Below the pieces are notes generated by a model. That model was not told the origin of the DNA. It did no database searches and saw nothing but the letters and a program-made list of their open reading frames with translations. A program made the position numbers and the translations under genes. Of a DNA stretch of 13,014 nucleotides, positions 1 to 7,048 are shown one piece after another. Source of the stretch: Ectothiorhodospiraceae bacterium (lineage in GTDB: Bacteria; Pseudomonadota; Gammaproteobacteria; Nitrococcales; AK92); the NCBI GenBank assembly GCA_029263635.1, contig JAJUFY010000027.1, positions 1 to 13,014 on the forward strand, written 5' to 3'. Numbering within the stretch: position 1 is the first letter of the stretch; each line of letters opens with the position of its first letter.

Positions 1-629
1 AGATAGGCGCCGCGGTGGTGGTAGACCACGCCCTTGGGCTTGCCGGTGGTGCCGGAAGTGTAATTGAGCGCGATCGCCTGCCACTCGTCGGCCGGGTTCT
101 GCCAGGCGAATTCCGGGTCGCCCCCGGCGATGAAGGCCTCGTAGTCCAGCTCGCCGAGCCGCTCGCCGTCGCCCTGGTAGAGCGGGTCGTCGACGTCGAC
201 CACCAGCGGCTTGCGCTCCACCAGTTCCAGCACCTTGGCGATGGTGCCGGAGAACTCGCGATCGGTGATCAGCACCTTGGCGCCGCCGTGGTCGAGCATG
301 TAGGCGATCGCTTCGGCATCCAGGCGGATGTTGAGGGCGTTGAGCACGGCACCGGCCATCGGCACGCCGAAATGCGCCTCCAGCATCTCCGGGGTATTGG
401 GCAGCATCACCGCCACCGTGTCGCCGACGCCCACCCCGCGCTGCGCCAGCGCCGAGGCCAGCTGCCGGCAGCGCCGATAGGTTTCCGCCCAGCTGCGGCG
501 CAGCGGGCCGTGGATCACGGCGGTCCGCAGCGGGTAGACGCTGGCCGTCCGCTCGATGAACGTCAGCGGCGACAGCGGCACGTAGTTGGCCGCGTTCTGG
601 TCCAGGTCCTGGTCGTAGATGCTGTGCAT
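1..629 (-). CDS. Acyl-CoA synthetase (AMP-binding family), N-terminal part, cut by the left window edge
   Basis: This is the first 209 residues of an ATP-dependent carboxylate-CoA ligase, which activates an acid through an acyl-adenylate and transfers it to CoA. The AMP-binding P-loop motif YTSGTTGKPKG lies at residues 190-200, followed by the YHHRGAYL stretch. The N-terminus (MHSIYDQDLD, then ANYVPLSPLTFIERTASVYP) resembles the subgroup of medium-chain and branched acid ligases that includes DmdB (methylmercaptopropionate-CoA ligase). The ATG at 629 follows a strong Shine-Dalgarno site, GGAGGAG. The gene is last in the leftward importer operon, 136 bp after livM, so it probably activates the imported substrate; a separate promoter in the gap cannot be excluded. 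The C-terminal domain and substrate-pocket residues are outside the window, so the substrate is unknown. Family assignment is firm; the DmdB-like label is from recognition only. Confidence 0.9.
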   Translation of the reverse strand, partial: MHSIYDQDLDQNAANYVPLSPLTFIERTASVYPLRTAVIHGPLRRSWAETYRRCRQLASALAQRGVGVGDTVAVMLPNTPEMLEAHFGVPMAGAVLNALNIRLDAEAIAYMLDHGGAKVLITDREFSGTIAKVLELVERKPLVVDVDDPLYQGDGERLGELDYEAFIAGGDPEFAWQNPADEWQAIALNYTSGTTGKPKGVVYHHRGAY

Positions 630-650
630 GGGACTCCTCCTCCGCCGGCT

Positions 651-668
651 CCGGCGCGATTGCGCCGG
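651..668 (-). repeat. Perfect 7-bp hairpin upstream of the acyl-CoA synthetase gene
   Basis: CCGGCGC and GCGCCGG are separated by the 4-nt loop GATT. On the minus strand the hairpin ends about 21 nt before the synthetase start codon, just upstream of its Shine-Dalgarno site. No T-run follows it, so it is not a typical intrinsic terminator. It may tune expression of the last gene of the operon or belong to the neighbouring REP-like element. Confidence 0.4.
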
Positions 669-685
669 CCGCGATTACATCTTCG

Positions 686-758
686 GTAAGAGCGACGCCC
701 CGGCCGGGCAAGGCCCTCTCGCCCCGCCCCTCTCCAACGCGGAAGGCATCGCTCCTAC
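686..758. repeat. Inverted pair of REP-like short repeats
   Basis: GTAAGAGCGACGCC at 686-699 faces GGCATCGCTCCTAC at 745-758. The second reads GTAGGAGCGATGCC on the minus strand, and the two match at 12 of 14 positions. The GTAGGAGCG core followed by a short GC-rich stem resembles the REP elements scattered between genes in Pseudomonas and Xanthomonas relatives, where inverted doublets are common. The pair lies between livM and the synthetase gene and could stabilise the upstream mRNA or separate expression of the two. No REP-associated transposase is in the window. Whether the motif is multi-copy in this genome cannot be seen here. Confidence 0.5.
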
Positions 759-765
759 GGCAATA

Positions 766-1743
766 CTACGCTTCGCGCTTGGTCGCTTGCGGCTGCGCGG
801 CGGCAGCGGGGCGGGCCCGGGTCGGCCGCCCCCGCAGGCGCCGCAGCAGCTCCTGCAGCTCGCCGACGATGCCGCGGCGGAACACCAGCACGCAGACGAT
901 GAACGTGATGCCGACGATCACCGTCACCCAGGAGCCCATCCAGCTCAGCCGGGAGTGCAGCGAAACCACCGTGAAGGCGCCCACCATCGGCCCTGTGATG
1001 GTGCCGACGCCGCCGACCAGCGTCATCAGCACCACCTCGCCGGAAGTCGCCCAGTTGACGTCGGTCAGCGAGGCGAACTGGAACACCACCGCCTTGGTCG
1101 CACCGGCCAGCCCCGACAGCGTTGCCGACAGCACGAAGGCGATCAGCTTGAAGCGGCTCACGTCATAGCCCAGCGACAGCGCCCGCGGCTCGTTCTCGCG
1201 GATCGCCTTCAGCACCTGCCCGAACGGCGAATCGACGATGCGGGCGATCAGCCAGAAGCCGAACAGGAAGATGGCCAGCACGAAGTAGTACATGTTCAGG
1301 CTGTCGTTGAGGTCGATGAACCCCAGCAGCCGCCCGCGCGGCACCCCCTGCAGGCCGTCCTCGCCGCCGGTGAACGACGATTTCAGCGCGACGAAGTACA
1401 CGATCTGCGCCAGCGCCAGGGTGACCATGGCGAAGTAGATGCCCTGCCGGCGGATCGCCAGCTTGCCGAACACGACGCCCAGCAGGCAGGCCACCAGGGT
1501 GCCGGTCAGGATGCCCAGCTCGGTGGGGAAGCCCCAGACCTTGATCGAGTGCCCGGCGGCGTAGGCGGCGGCACCGAAGAATGCGGCATGCCCGAACGAC
1601 AGCAGCCCCGTGTAGCCGAGCAGCAGGTTGAAGGCGCAGGCGAACAGCGCGAAGCACAGCAGCTTCATCACGAAGACGGGATAAAGCACGTACGGGGCGA
1701 CCAGGCCCAACGCGATGAGAATGATCCACAGCCAGCGGTTCAT
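766..1743 (-). CDS. livM: Branched-chain amino acid-type ABC transporter permease, LivM family
   Basis: This is a 325-residue inner-membrane permease, the second half of the LivH/LivM channel. It is rich in hydrophobic helices from the N-terminus. Typical family stretches are LLLGYTGLLSFGHAAFFG near residues 40-57 and the cytoplasmic coupling loop RENEPRALSLGYDVSRFK near 180-197, which would dock on an ATPase subunit. The tail after about residue 295 is charged and rich in Ala, Pro and Arg, and is probably cytoplasmic. The ATG at 1743 is three bases after the livH stop, and an AGGGAG Shine-Dalgarno site overlaps the livH end, so the two are translationally close. Real substrates of Liv-family transporters range from branched-chain amino acids to amides, urea and aromatic acids, so the gene symbol states the family, not the ligand. 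Confidence 0.93.
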   Translation of the reverse strand: MNRWLWIILIALGLVAPYVLYPVFVMKLLCFALFACAFNLLLGYTGLLSFGHAAFFGAAAYAAGHSIKVWGFPTELGILTGTLVACLLGVVFGKLAIRRQGIYFAMVTLALAQIVYFVALKSSFTGGEDGLQGVPRGRLLGFIDLNDSLNMYYFVLAIFLFGFWLIARIVDSPFGQVLKAIRENEPRALSLGYDVSRFKLIAFVLSATLSGLAGATKAVVFQFASLTDVNWATSGEVVLMTLVGGVGTITGPMVGAFTVVSLHSRLSWMGSWVTVIVGITFIVCVLVFRRGIVGELQELLRRLRGRPTRARPAAAAQPQATKREA

Positions 1744-1746
1744 GCC

Positions 1747-2649
1747 TCACTCCCTGCCGAACAGGCCGGCCGGCCGCACCAGCAGCACGATCGCCATGAT
1801 GATGAAGACGACGGTGCTGGACGCCGGCGGATAGACCACCTTGGTGATCCCCTCGATCATGCCCAGCCCCAGGCCGGTGACGATGGCGCCCATGATCGAG
1901 CCCATGCCGCCGATCACCACCACCGCAAACACCACGATGATCAGCTCCGCTCCCATCAGCGGGCTGACCGAGTAGATCGGCGCCGCCAGCACGCCGGCCA
2001 GCGCCGCCAGCCCGACGCCGAAGCCGTAGGTCAGCGTGATCAGCAGCGGCACGTTGATGCCGAGCGCCTGCACCAGATCCGGATTCTCGGTGCCGGCCCG
2101 CAGGATCGCCCCCAGCTTGGTGCGCTCGATCAGGTACCAGGTCAGCAGGCAGACCAGCAGCGAGAACACCAGCGCGAACAGCCGGTATTTCGGGAAGAAC
2201 ATGAAGCCGAGGTTGACCACGCCATCGAGCATTTCCGGCTTGCCCGGATAAGGGGTGCCCGCCGTGTTGTAGTAGTTGGTGAACAGGCCCTGCAGCACCA
2301 GGGCGATGCCGAAGGTGAGCAGCAGGCCGTACAGGTGGTCCAGGCCCGCCAGCCGCTTGAGCATGGTACGGTCAACGAGCACGCCGAGCAGGCCGACGAA
2401 CAGCGGCGCCAGCAGCAGCGCCCACCAGAAATTGATCTGCAGGTCGGGCATGCCGATCCAGCCGCCCAGCTGGGTCAGGCCGATCAGGGCGGCGAAGGCA
2501 CCCAGCATGTAGAACGCCCCGTGGGCGAAATTGACGATGTTCAGCAGCCCGAAGATGACAGCGAGCCCGAGGCTGAGCATGGCGTAGAAAGCGCCGTTGT
2601 TCAGGCCGAGCATGCCCTGAATCAGGATCGCCTTGAAGGAAATGTCCAC
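1747..2649 (-). CDS. livH: Branched-chain amino acid-type ABC transporter permease, LivH family
   Basis: This 300-residue inner-membrane permease pairs with LivM. The N-terminal GLNNGAFYAMLSLGLAVIFG and LLNIVNFAHGAFYMLGAF segments are hallmark LivH sequence. The coupling loop RAGTENPDLVQALGINV lies near residues 183-199, and several further transmembrane helices follow up to LVRPAGLFGRE at the C-terminus. Length is normal for the family. The start codon is GTG, not ATG: it begins at 2649, with GGGAGA about 8 bases upstream, and the residues that follow (MDISFKAILIQG) match the usual LivH beginning. It sits 83 bp after the binding-protein gene in the operon. Ligand is unknown. Confidence 0.93.
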   Translation of the reverse strand: MDISFKAILIQGMLGLNNGAFYAMLSLGLAVIFGLLNIVNFAHGAFYMLGAFAALIGLTQLGGWIGMPDLQINFWWALLLAPLFVGLLGVLVDRTMLKRLAGLDHLYGLLLTFGIALVLQGLFTNYYNTAGTPYPGKPEMLDGVVNLGFMFFPKYRLFALVFSLLVCLLTWYLIERTKLGAILRAGTENPDLVQALGINVPLLITLTYGFGVGLAALAGVLAAPIYSVSPLMGAELIIVVFAVVVIGGMGSIMGAIVTGLGLGMIEGITKVVYPPASSTVVFIIMAIVLLVRPAGLFGRE

Positions 2650-2732
2650 GGCTTGCGTCTCCCGCGTGGTCCAGCACCCGGCGGTGGCGCGGACGGCTGC
2701 TGCCGCCCGCGGCCGCCGTCACACAACCGACC

Positions 2733-3947
2733 TCAGCTGCTCTTCTTGACGAGCGGGCACTTGCTCTCGCTGAGCGGGATGAAGGCCTTCTCGGCAGGGA
2801 TGGTGTCGATCACCTTCACCAGATCCCACTCGCTCTTCGACTCCTTGGGCGACTTCACCTCCATCAGGTACATGTCGTGCACCACCCGGCCGTCCGGACG
2901 CAGCTTGGCGTTCTTGTGGTACATGTCGTTGAAGGTCATCTTGCCGAGCTGGGCGCGTACGGCCTTGCCCTGGTCTGTGCCGGCCGCCTCGACCGCCTTC
3001 AGGTACTGCGTGACGGCCGAGTAGACGGCTGCCTGGTCGCTGGTGGGCGCGGCGTTGTGGCGCTGCATGAAGCGCTTGGTGAACTCCCGCGTCTCGTCGT
3101 TCATGTCCCAGTACCAGCTGTCGGTGAACTTCAGCCCCTGCGCGGTCTGCAGGCCCAGGCTCTTGACCTCGGAAATGAACACCAGCAGGCCCACCAGCTG
3201 CTGCTCGCCGCGGCCGATGCCGAACTCGCCGGCCTGCTTGATGGTGTTGGTGGTGTCCTGGCCGGCGTTGGCCAGCGCGATGACGTTGGCGCCGGAACCC
3301 TGCGCCTGCAGCAGGTACGACGAGAAGTCGTTGTTCGGGAACGGATGCCGCACCGCGCCGACGTTCTTGCCGCCCGTCGCCTTGACCACGTTCGAGGCGT
3401 TCTCCTCAAGCGAGTGGCCGAAGGCGTAATCGGCGGTGATGTAGAACCACTTGTCGCCGCCGGCGCGGATCACCGGGTCGGCGATGCCGACCGCCAGCGC
3501 ATAGGTGTCGTAGGCGTAGTGGATGCCCAGCGGCGTGCACTGCTCGTTGGTAAGCGCCGTGGAGCCGGCGCCGGTGTTGATGGTCAGCACGCCCTTGTCG
3601 GTCGCAAGCCGCTGCACGGCCAGGGCGACACTGGAGGTGTCCATGTCGGCGATCATGTCGACGCCTTCGCGGTCTATCCACTCCCGGGCCACCGCCGAGC
3701 CGATGTCCGGCTTGTTCTGGTGGTCGGCCGAGAGGATCTGCACCGGCTTGCCCAGCACCTTGCCGCCGAAGTCCTCGACTGCCATCTGCGCGGCAACCAC
3801 CGATCCCTTGCCGGAGATCGCCGCATACGGCCCGGAAGCGCCGTTCATGATGCCGATCTTCACCACGTCCCCGGAAATTCCCTGCGCGTGGGCCGTGCCG
3901 GCCAGCAGCGCGGCCGCAACGGCCAGCGCGATCGTCTTGTTGCTCAT
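2733..3947 (-). CDS. Periplasmic substrate-binding protein of a Liv-type ABC transporter (LivK-like)
   Basis: This is a 404-residue type I periplasmic binding protein (Peripla_BP_6 / Leu-Ile-Val-binding fold) that captures the ligand and delivers it to LivH/LivM. A Sec signal peptide is clear: MSNKTIALAVAAALLAGTAHA with cleavage predicted after AHA. The mature protein starts QGISGDVVKIGIMNGASGPYA, a standard first strand of the fold. There is no lipobox cysteine, so it should be soluble in the periplasm. I chose the ATG at 3947 rather than an upstream start at 3983 because an AGGAGGAG Shine-Dalgarno site sits directly before it and the signal peptide begins there. It lies between livF and livH, not first in the operon as in many Liv clusters. 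The ligand cannot be read from sequence; this subfamily is often found with acid-CoA ligases. Confidence 0.93.
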   Translation of the reverse strand: MSNKTIALAVAAALLAGTAHAQGISGDVVKIGIMNGASGPYAAISGKGSVVAAQMAVEDFGGKVLGKPVQILSADHQNKPDIGSAVAREWIDREGVDMIADMDTSSVALAVQRLATDKGVLTINTGAGSTALTNEQCTPLGIHYAYDTYALAVGIADPVIRAGGDKWFYITADYAFGHSLEENASNVVKATGGKNVGAVRHPFPNNDFSSYLLQAQGSGANVIALANAGQDTTNTIKQAGEFGIGRGEQQLVGLLVFISEVKSLGLQTAQGLKFTDSWYWDMNDETREFTKRFMQRHNAAPTSDQAAVYSAVTQYLKAVEAAGTDQGKAVRAQLGKMTFNDMYHKNAKLRPDGRVVHDMYLMEVKSPKESKSEWDLVKVIDTIPAEKAFIPLSESKCPLVKKSS

Positions 3948-3979
3948 CCTTGTTCTCCTCCTCGGTTTTTGCGGTTGGC

Positions 3980-4696
3980 TCAAACGCTCAACAGGCTGTT
4001 GATACGGTCCTTGTTTTCGTCCAGGTCTTCCTTGTCGATCATTGCCGCCACCCGGCCGTGCTCGATCACGTAATGCCGGTCGGCCAGCGGTGCCGCGAAA
4101 TGGAAGTTCTGCTCGACCAGCACGATGGTGTAGCCGCGCGCCTTGAGCTTGCGGATCACCTCGCCCAGGGTCTGCACGATCACCGGCGCCAGCCCTTCGG
4201 TGATCTCGTCCAGCAGCAGCAGGTAGGCGCCGGGGCGCAGGATGCGGGCAATGGCGAGCATCTGCTGCTCGCCGCCGGACAGCTTCGAGCCCTGGCTGCT
4301 GCGCCGCTCCTTGAGGTTGGGGAACATGTCGTAGATCTCGTCCAGCGACATGCCGCCGGCGCGGATCACGGGCGGCAGCAGCAGGTTCTCCTCGACGCTC
4401 AGCGAGGCGAAGATGCCGCGTTCTTCCGGGCAGTAGCCGACCCCGAGCCGGGCGATCCTGTGCGGCGGCAGGCCGATCACCTGCCGGCCGTTGACGCTCA
4501 CATGGCCGCTGCGCCGGCTCACCAGCCCGAGGATGGCTTTCAGGGTGGTGCTCCGCCCCGAGCCATTGCGGCCGAGCAGCGTCACCACCTCGCCGCGCTG
4601 CACGGTGAAGTCGACCCCGTGCAGGATGTGCGACTCGCCGTAGAAGGCGTGCAGGTCGCTGACCCGCAGGATCTCGTCCGGATAGGCCTCAAGCAT
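3980..4696 (-). CDS. livF: ABC transporter ATP-binding protein, LivF family, with Arg in place of the Walker A Lys
   Basis: This 238-residue cytoplasmic ATPase pairs with LivG to power the LivHM channel. Its motifs, in order, are a Walker A-like loop GRNGSGRST at residues 42-50, an intact LSGGE signature at 139-143, Walker B ending LLLLDE at 159-164, and VEQN at 194-197, where Gln replaces the H-switch His as is usual for LivF. The unusual point is residue 48: the invariant Walker A lysine is arginine (codon CGG, 4553-4555). The rest of the protein looks intact, so this is not decay. The ATG at 4696 overlaps the livG stop by 8 bp and has a GGGAGG Shine-Dalgarno site inside livG, implying coupled translation. 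The binding-protein gene follows after 32 bp. Confidence 0.93.
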   Translation of the reverse strand: MLEAYPDEILRVSDLHAFYGESHILHGVDFTVQRGEVVTLLGRNGSGRSTTLKAILGLVSRRSGHVSVNGRQVIGLPPHRIARLGVGYCPEERGIFASLSVEENLLLPPVIRAGGMSLDEIYDMFPNLKERRSSQGSKLSGGEQQMLAIARILRPGAYLLLLDEITEGLAPVIVQTLGEVIRKLKARGYTIVLVEQNFHFAAPLADRHYVIEHGRVAAMIDKEDLDENKDRINSLLSV

Positions 4697-5447
4697 GGGC
4701 GGCGCCTCCCATGTAGGCAGTGATCACGTCGGGGTTGGTGGAGACTTCGGCATAATTCCCCTCGGCCAGCACCCGGCCCCGCTGCAGCACCGTGATCCGG
4801 TCCGCCAGCCGCCCCACCACGCCGAGGTTGTGCTCCACCATCAGCACCGTGCGCCCCACCGCCACCCGCTTCAGCAGCTCGGTGATGGCTCCGACGTCCT
4901 CCGCGCCCATGCCCTGGGTCGGCTCGTCCAGCAGCAGGAGTTCCGGATCCAGGGCCAGGGTGGTGGCGATCTCCAGCGCCCGCTTGCGGCCGTAGGGCAG
5001 CTCCACCGCGGCCACATCGGCGAACTCTTCCAGGCCCACCGCGCGCAGCAGCTCCAGGGCCTGGCCGTGCAGGCTGTGCAGCGTCTTGCCGGAGCGCCAG
5101 AAGCGCAGCGAGCCGCCGTGGCGCGCCTGCAGCCCCATGCGCACGTTCTCCAGCGCCGTCATGTGCGGAAACACCGACGAGATCTGGAACGAGCGAATCA
5201 TGCCGAGCTTGGCGACCTGCGCCGGGCTATGGCGGGTGATGTCGTTGCCGTTGTAGATGATCTGGCCGCGGGTCGGCGGCAGGAATTTGGTGAGCAGGTT
5301 GAAGACCGTGGTCTTGCCGGCGCCATTGGGCCCGATCAGCGCATGGATGCTGCCGCGGCGGACCCTGAGGTCGACATGGTCGACAGCCACGAAGCCCTTG
5401 AACTCCCGGACCAGCCCGCTGGTCACGAGAATGTACTCTCCCTCCAT
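4689..5447 (-). CDS. livG: ABC transporter ATP-binding protein, LivG family
   Basis: This 252-residue ATPase is the first gene of the leftward importer operon. Walker A GPNGAGKTT (residues 39-47) has the normal Lys45, the Q-loop Gln is at 88, the signature is the LivG-type variant LPYGRKRALEIA from residue 150, Walker B LLLLDE is at 170-175, and the H-switch His is at 206 (VEHN). The short YMGG near the C-terminus is also typical of LivG. In the LivG/LivF heterodimer this subunit supplies a fully canonical Walker A and H-switch, in contrast to LivF. The ATG at 5447 has only a weak Shine-Dalgarno site (GGGACG), but the N-terminus matches the family. Its promoter should lie in the large upstream region. 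Confidence 0.94.
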   Translation of the reverse strand: MEGEYILVTSGLVREFKGFVAVDHVDLRVRRGSIHALIGPNGAGKTTVFNLLTKFLPPTRGQIIYNGNDITRHSPAQVAKLGMIRSFQISSVFPHMTALENVRMGLQARHGGSLRFWRSGKTLHSLHGQALELLRAVGLEEFADVAAVELPYGRKRALEIATTLALDPELLLLDEPTQGMGAEDVGAITELLKRVAVGRTVLMVEHNLGVVGRLADRITVLQRGRVLAEGNYAEVSTNPDVITAYMGGAAHA

Positions 5448-5670
5448 CGTCGTCCCGTCTCTTTGGTCGTTGGATAGGCCGCCCGCGGCGGATGCAGGAC
5501 TGCCTACGACCCTAGCAACGGAACGACGGCGCCGACATTAGCCTTTGGTCGAAACCGGAGCCGGCAGTATGCGACTGCAACGACTGGTGGAGAGGGCGAA
5601 GTTAGCGGCAGCTCCTCATCAGCGCATCAGCAGAATCCCGCAAGCCCTTGACCGCCAATGACGGTTCCCG

Positions 5671-5695
5671 GTTACCCACAGATCCTGTGGATAAC
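5671..5695. promoter_or_regulatory. Palindrome of two DnaA-box-like 9-mers
   Basis: TTACCCACA at 5672-5680 and TGTGGATAA at 5686-5694 (TTATCCACA on the minus strand) face each other. The second is an exact match to the strict DnaA box TTATCCACA, and the first differs at one base. With flanking bases the inverted arms are 11 bp long with a single mismatch and a 3-bp centre. GGTGGAAAA at 5697-5705 may be a weak third site. DnaA binding is an inference from motif only. Confidence 0.5.
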
Positions 5696-5774
5696 TCGGT
5701 GGAAAACATCTGGAAATGGGCCGCGGGGCCAGCAGTGGCGAGGGGGTGTTCCAGCTTGGCTGAAAATTAGACAA

Positions 5775-5810
5775 CGCCGCAAGCCTTTGATTTGTGAAGG
5801 GCTTGCGGCG
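5775..5810 (-). terminator. Strong 11-bp hairpin, possible terminator of the aminotransferase operon
   Basis: CGCCGCAAGCC (5775-5785) pairs perfectly with GGCTTGCGGCG (5800-5810) across a 14-nt loop whose ends can add about three more pairs. On the minus strand it lies about 92 bp after the aminotransferase stop and is followed by TTGTCTAATTTTC, a loose T-rich stretch, so it may end leftward transcription. The long loop and the extra copy of the arm at 5638-5651 suggest it may instead be part of the repeat structure of this region. Confidence 0.4.
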
Positions 5811-5902
5811 AAGGCAACTACTGATCAGCTTCTTCTTCAACCGCACTTTGTAACTGAGGGCGCGTGTGGACAAGATCAAGCAGATATGGCGGGGGAAGCC
5901 GG

Positions 5903-7048
5903 CTAGCCGGCCGCGGCGCCGCGCCCTGCCGCGTCCTCCAGCACCGCGGCCAGCACCGTCGCTACCCGCTCCTGCGCCGCCGCCGGCAAGCCGGGCCAGA
6001 TCGGCAGGCTCAGCACCTCGGCCGCTGCCCGCTCCGCCTCCGGCAGCCGCACCGCCGTTCGCCGGACCGGCGCCTGCCGGTGCAGCGGCCGCGGGTAGTA
6101 GATCATGGCGCCGATGCCGGCCTCGTGCAGCCGGGCGTAGATCCGGTCCCGCCAGGCGGCCGGCACCCGCACCGTGTACTGCTGCCAGACATGCCGCTCG
6201 CTGTCGTCCGCGGGCGGCAGCCGCAGGTTCGCCAGCCCCTGCAGCAGCTCGTGGTAGCGCCGGGCCAGCCGGCGCCGCTCGGCGTTCCAGGCATCCACCT
6301 GCGGCAGCTTCACCCGCAGCAGCGCTGCCTGCAGGGCGTCCAGCCGCGAGTTGAACCCCAGCTGGACATGCACGCCGTCGCCGCGGCTGCCGTGATTGCG
6401 CAGCTGCCGGCAGCGCTCGGCCAGCGCGGCATCGTGCGTGGTGATCAGGCCGCCATCGCCGAAGCCGCCGAGATTCTTGGTCGGGTAGAAGGAAAACGCC
6501 CCCAGGGTGCCGTGGCTGCCGAGCCGGCGGCCGTCCCAGCGCGCTCCGAACGCCTGCGCCACATCTTCCACCAGCGGCACGCCCGCCTCGGCGGCCAGGG
6601 CACCGAGCGCATCCATGTCGGCCGCCGCCCCGAACAGATGCACCGTCAGGATGCAGCGGGTGCGACGGCCGAGCACGGCAGCCACGGCATCGGCCGAGAG
6701 ATTGCAGGTGTCCGGATCGATGTCGGCAAAGCGCGGCCGCCCGCCGAGCCGGCTGATGGCCTCGGCAGTGGCGATGAAGGTGAACGGTGTGGTGATCACC
6801 TCATCGCCGGGCCCGATCCCCAGCGCCGCCAGGGCAATGGTCAGCGCGTCGGAGCCGCTGTTGACGCCGATGGCATGCGGCACGCCCAGATAGCCCGCCA
6901 CCGCCGCCTCGAATTCCGCCACTTCCTCGCCGAGCACGCAGCGGCCGGAGCGGATCACCCGCGCCGCCGCCGCCAGTAACCCGTCTTCAAGCGCCTGCGT
7001 CTGCGGCCGCGGATCGTAGATCGGGATGAACTCAGCGGTCCGGCCCAT
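5903..7048 (-). CDS. DegT/DnrJ/EryC1-family sugar-nucleotide aminotransferase
   Basis: This 381-residue PLP enzyme (fold type I) converts a keto-sugar nucleotide to an amino sugar, usually with glutamate as donor. The Schiff-base lysine is K191 in FSFYPTKNLGGFGDGG. The ring-binding aspartate is D162 in VEDVAQAFGA. GVNSGSDAL (61-69) binds the cofactor phosphate region, and GFNSRLDALQAA at 231-242 is the usual family motif. I chose the ATG at 7048, where the family sequence IPIYDPRPQ begins, because AGGGAAGGG precedes it; longer in-frame readings run into the upstream gene without homology. It overlaps the dehydrogenase gene by 17 bp, so the two act in one pathway: the dehydrogenase makes the 3-keto sugar and this enzyme aminates it. 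Relatives include WbpE/WlbC and GnnB; the exact sugar is not determined by the sequence I can read. Confidence 0.92.
   Translation of the reverse strand: MGRTAEFIPIYDPRPQTQALEDGLLAAAARVIRSGRCVLGEEVAEFEAAVAGYLGVPHAIGVNSGSDALTIALAALGIGPGDEVITTPFTFIATAEAISRLGGRPRFADIDPDTCNLSADAVAAVLGRRTRCILTVHLFGAAADMDALGALAAEAGVPLVEDVAQAFGARWDGRRLGSHGTLGAFSFYPTKNLGGFGDGGLITTHDAALAERCRQLRNHGSRGDGVHVQLGFNSRLDALQAALLRVKLPQVDAWNAERRRLARRYHELLQGLANLRLPPADDSERHVWQQYTVRVPAAWRDRIYARLHEAGIGAMIYYPRPLHRQAPVRRTAVRLPEAERAAAEVLSLPIWPGLPAAAQERVATVLAAVLEDAAGRGAAAG

Larger units (their letters stand above)
5448..5902. other. 455-bp gene-free region with DnaA-box-like motifs and CCGCAAGCC repeats
   Basis: No convincing gene is present on either strand. 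It contains the upstream region of the livG operon (minus strand), two direct copies of CTTTGGTCG at 5461-5469 and 5543-5551, a DnaA-box-like palindrome at 5671-5695, and three copies of a CCGCAAGCCYTTGA-like repeat (5638-5651 and 5777-5790 direct, 5795-5808 inverted). A further TGTGGACAA lies at 5865-5873. By hand count 5781-5840 has 28 G or C of 60, far below the surrounding coding DNA. I could not pick out a convincing sigma-70 promoter for livG. The layout resembles a replication-origin-type or DnaA-titrating region, but no dnaA, rep or parAB gene is nearby. Confidence 0.6.

Noticed and set aside
619..3024. 801-residue plus-strand open frame opposite livM, livH and part of the binding-protein gene
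   Set aside because: It is antisense to three well-recognised genes, is dominated by Gln, His, Arg and Ala, and has no domain. Such frames arise from strong GC bias at third codon positions.
2877..5477. Plus-strand open frames of 398, 257 and 260 residues opposite the binding protein, livF and livG
   Set aside because: They mirror the real minus-strand genes in the same relative frame and show the same compositional artefact, with no Shine-Dalgarno site or family signature.
5619..5879. 86-residue minus-strand frame in the gene-free region
   Set aside because: It has no recognisable domain and runs through the DnaA-box palindrome and hairpin, so a coding role is unlikely.
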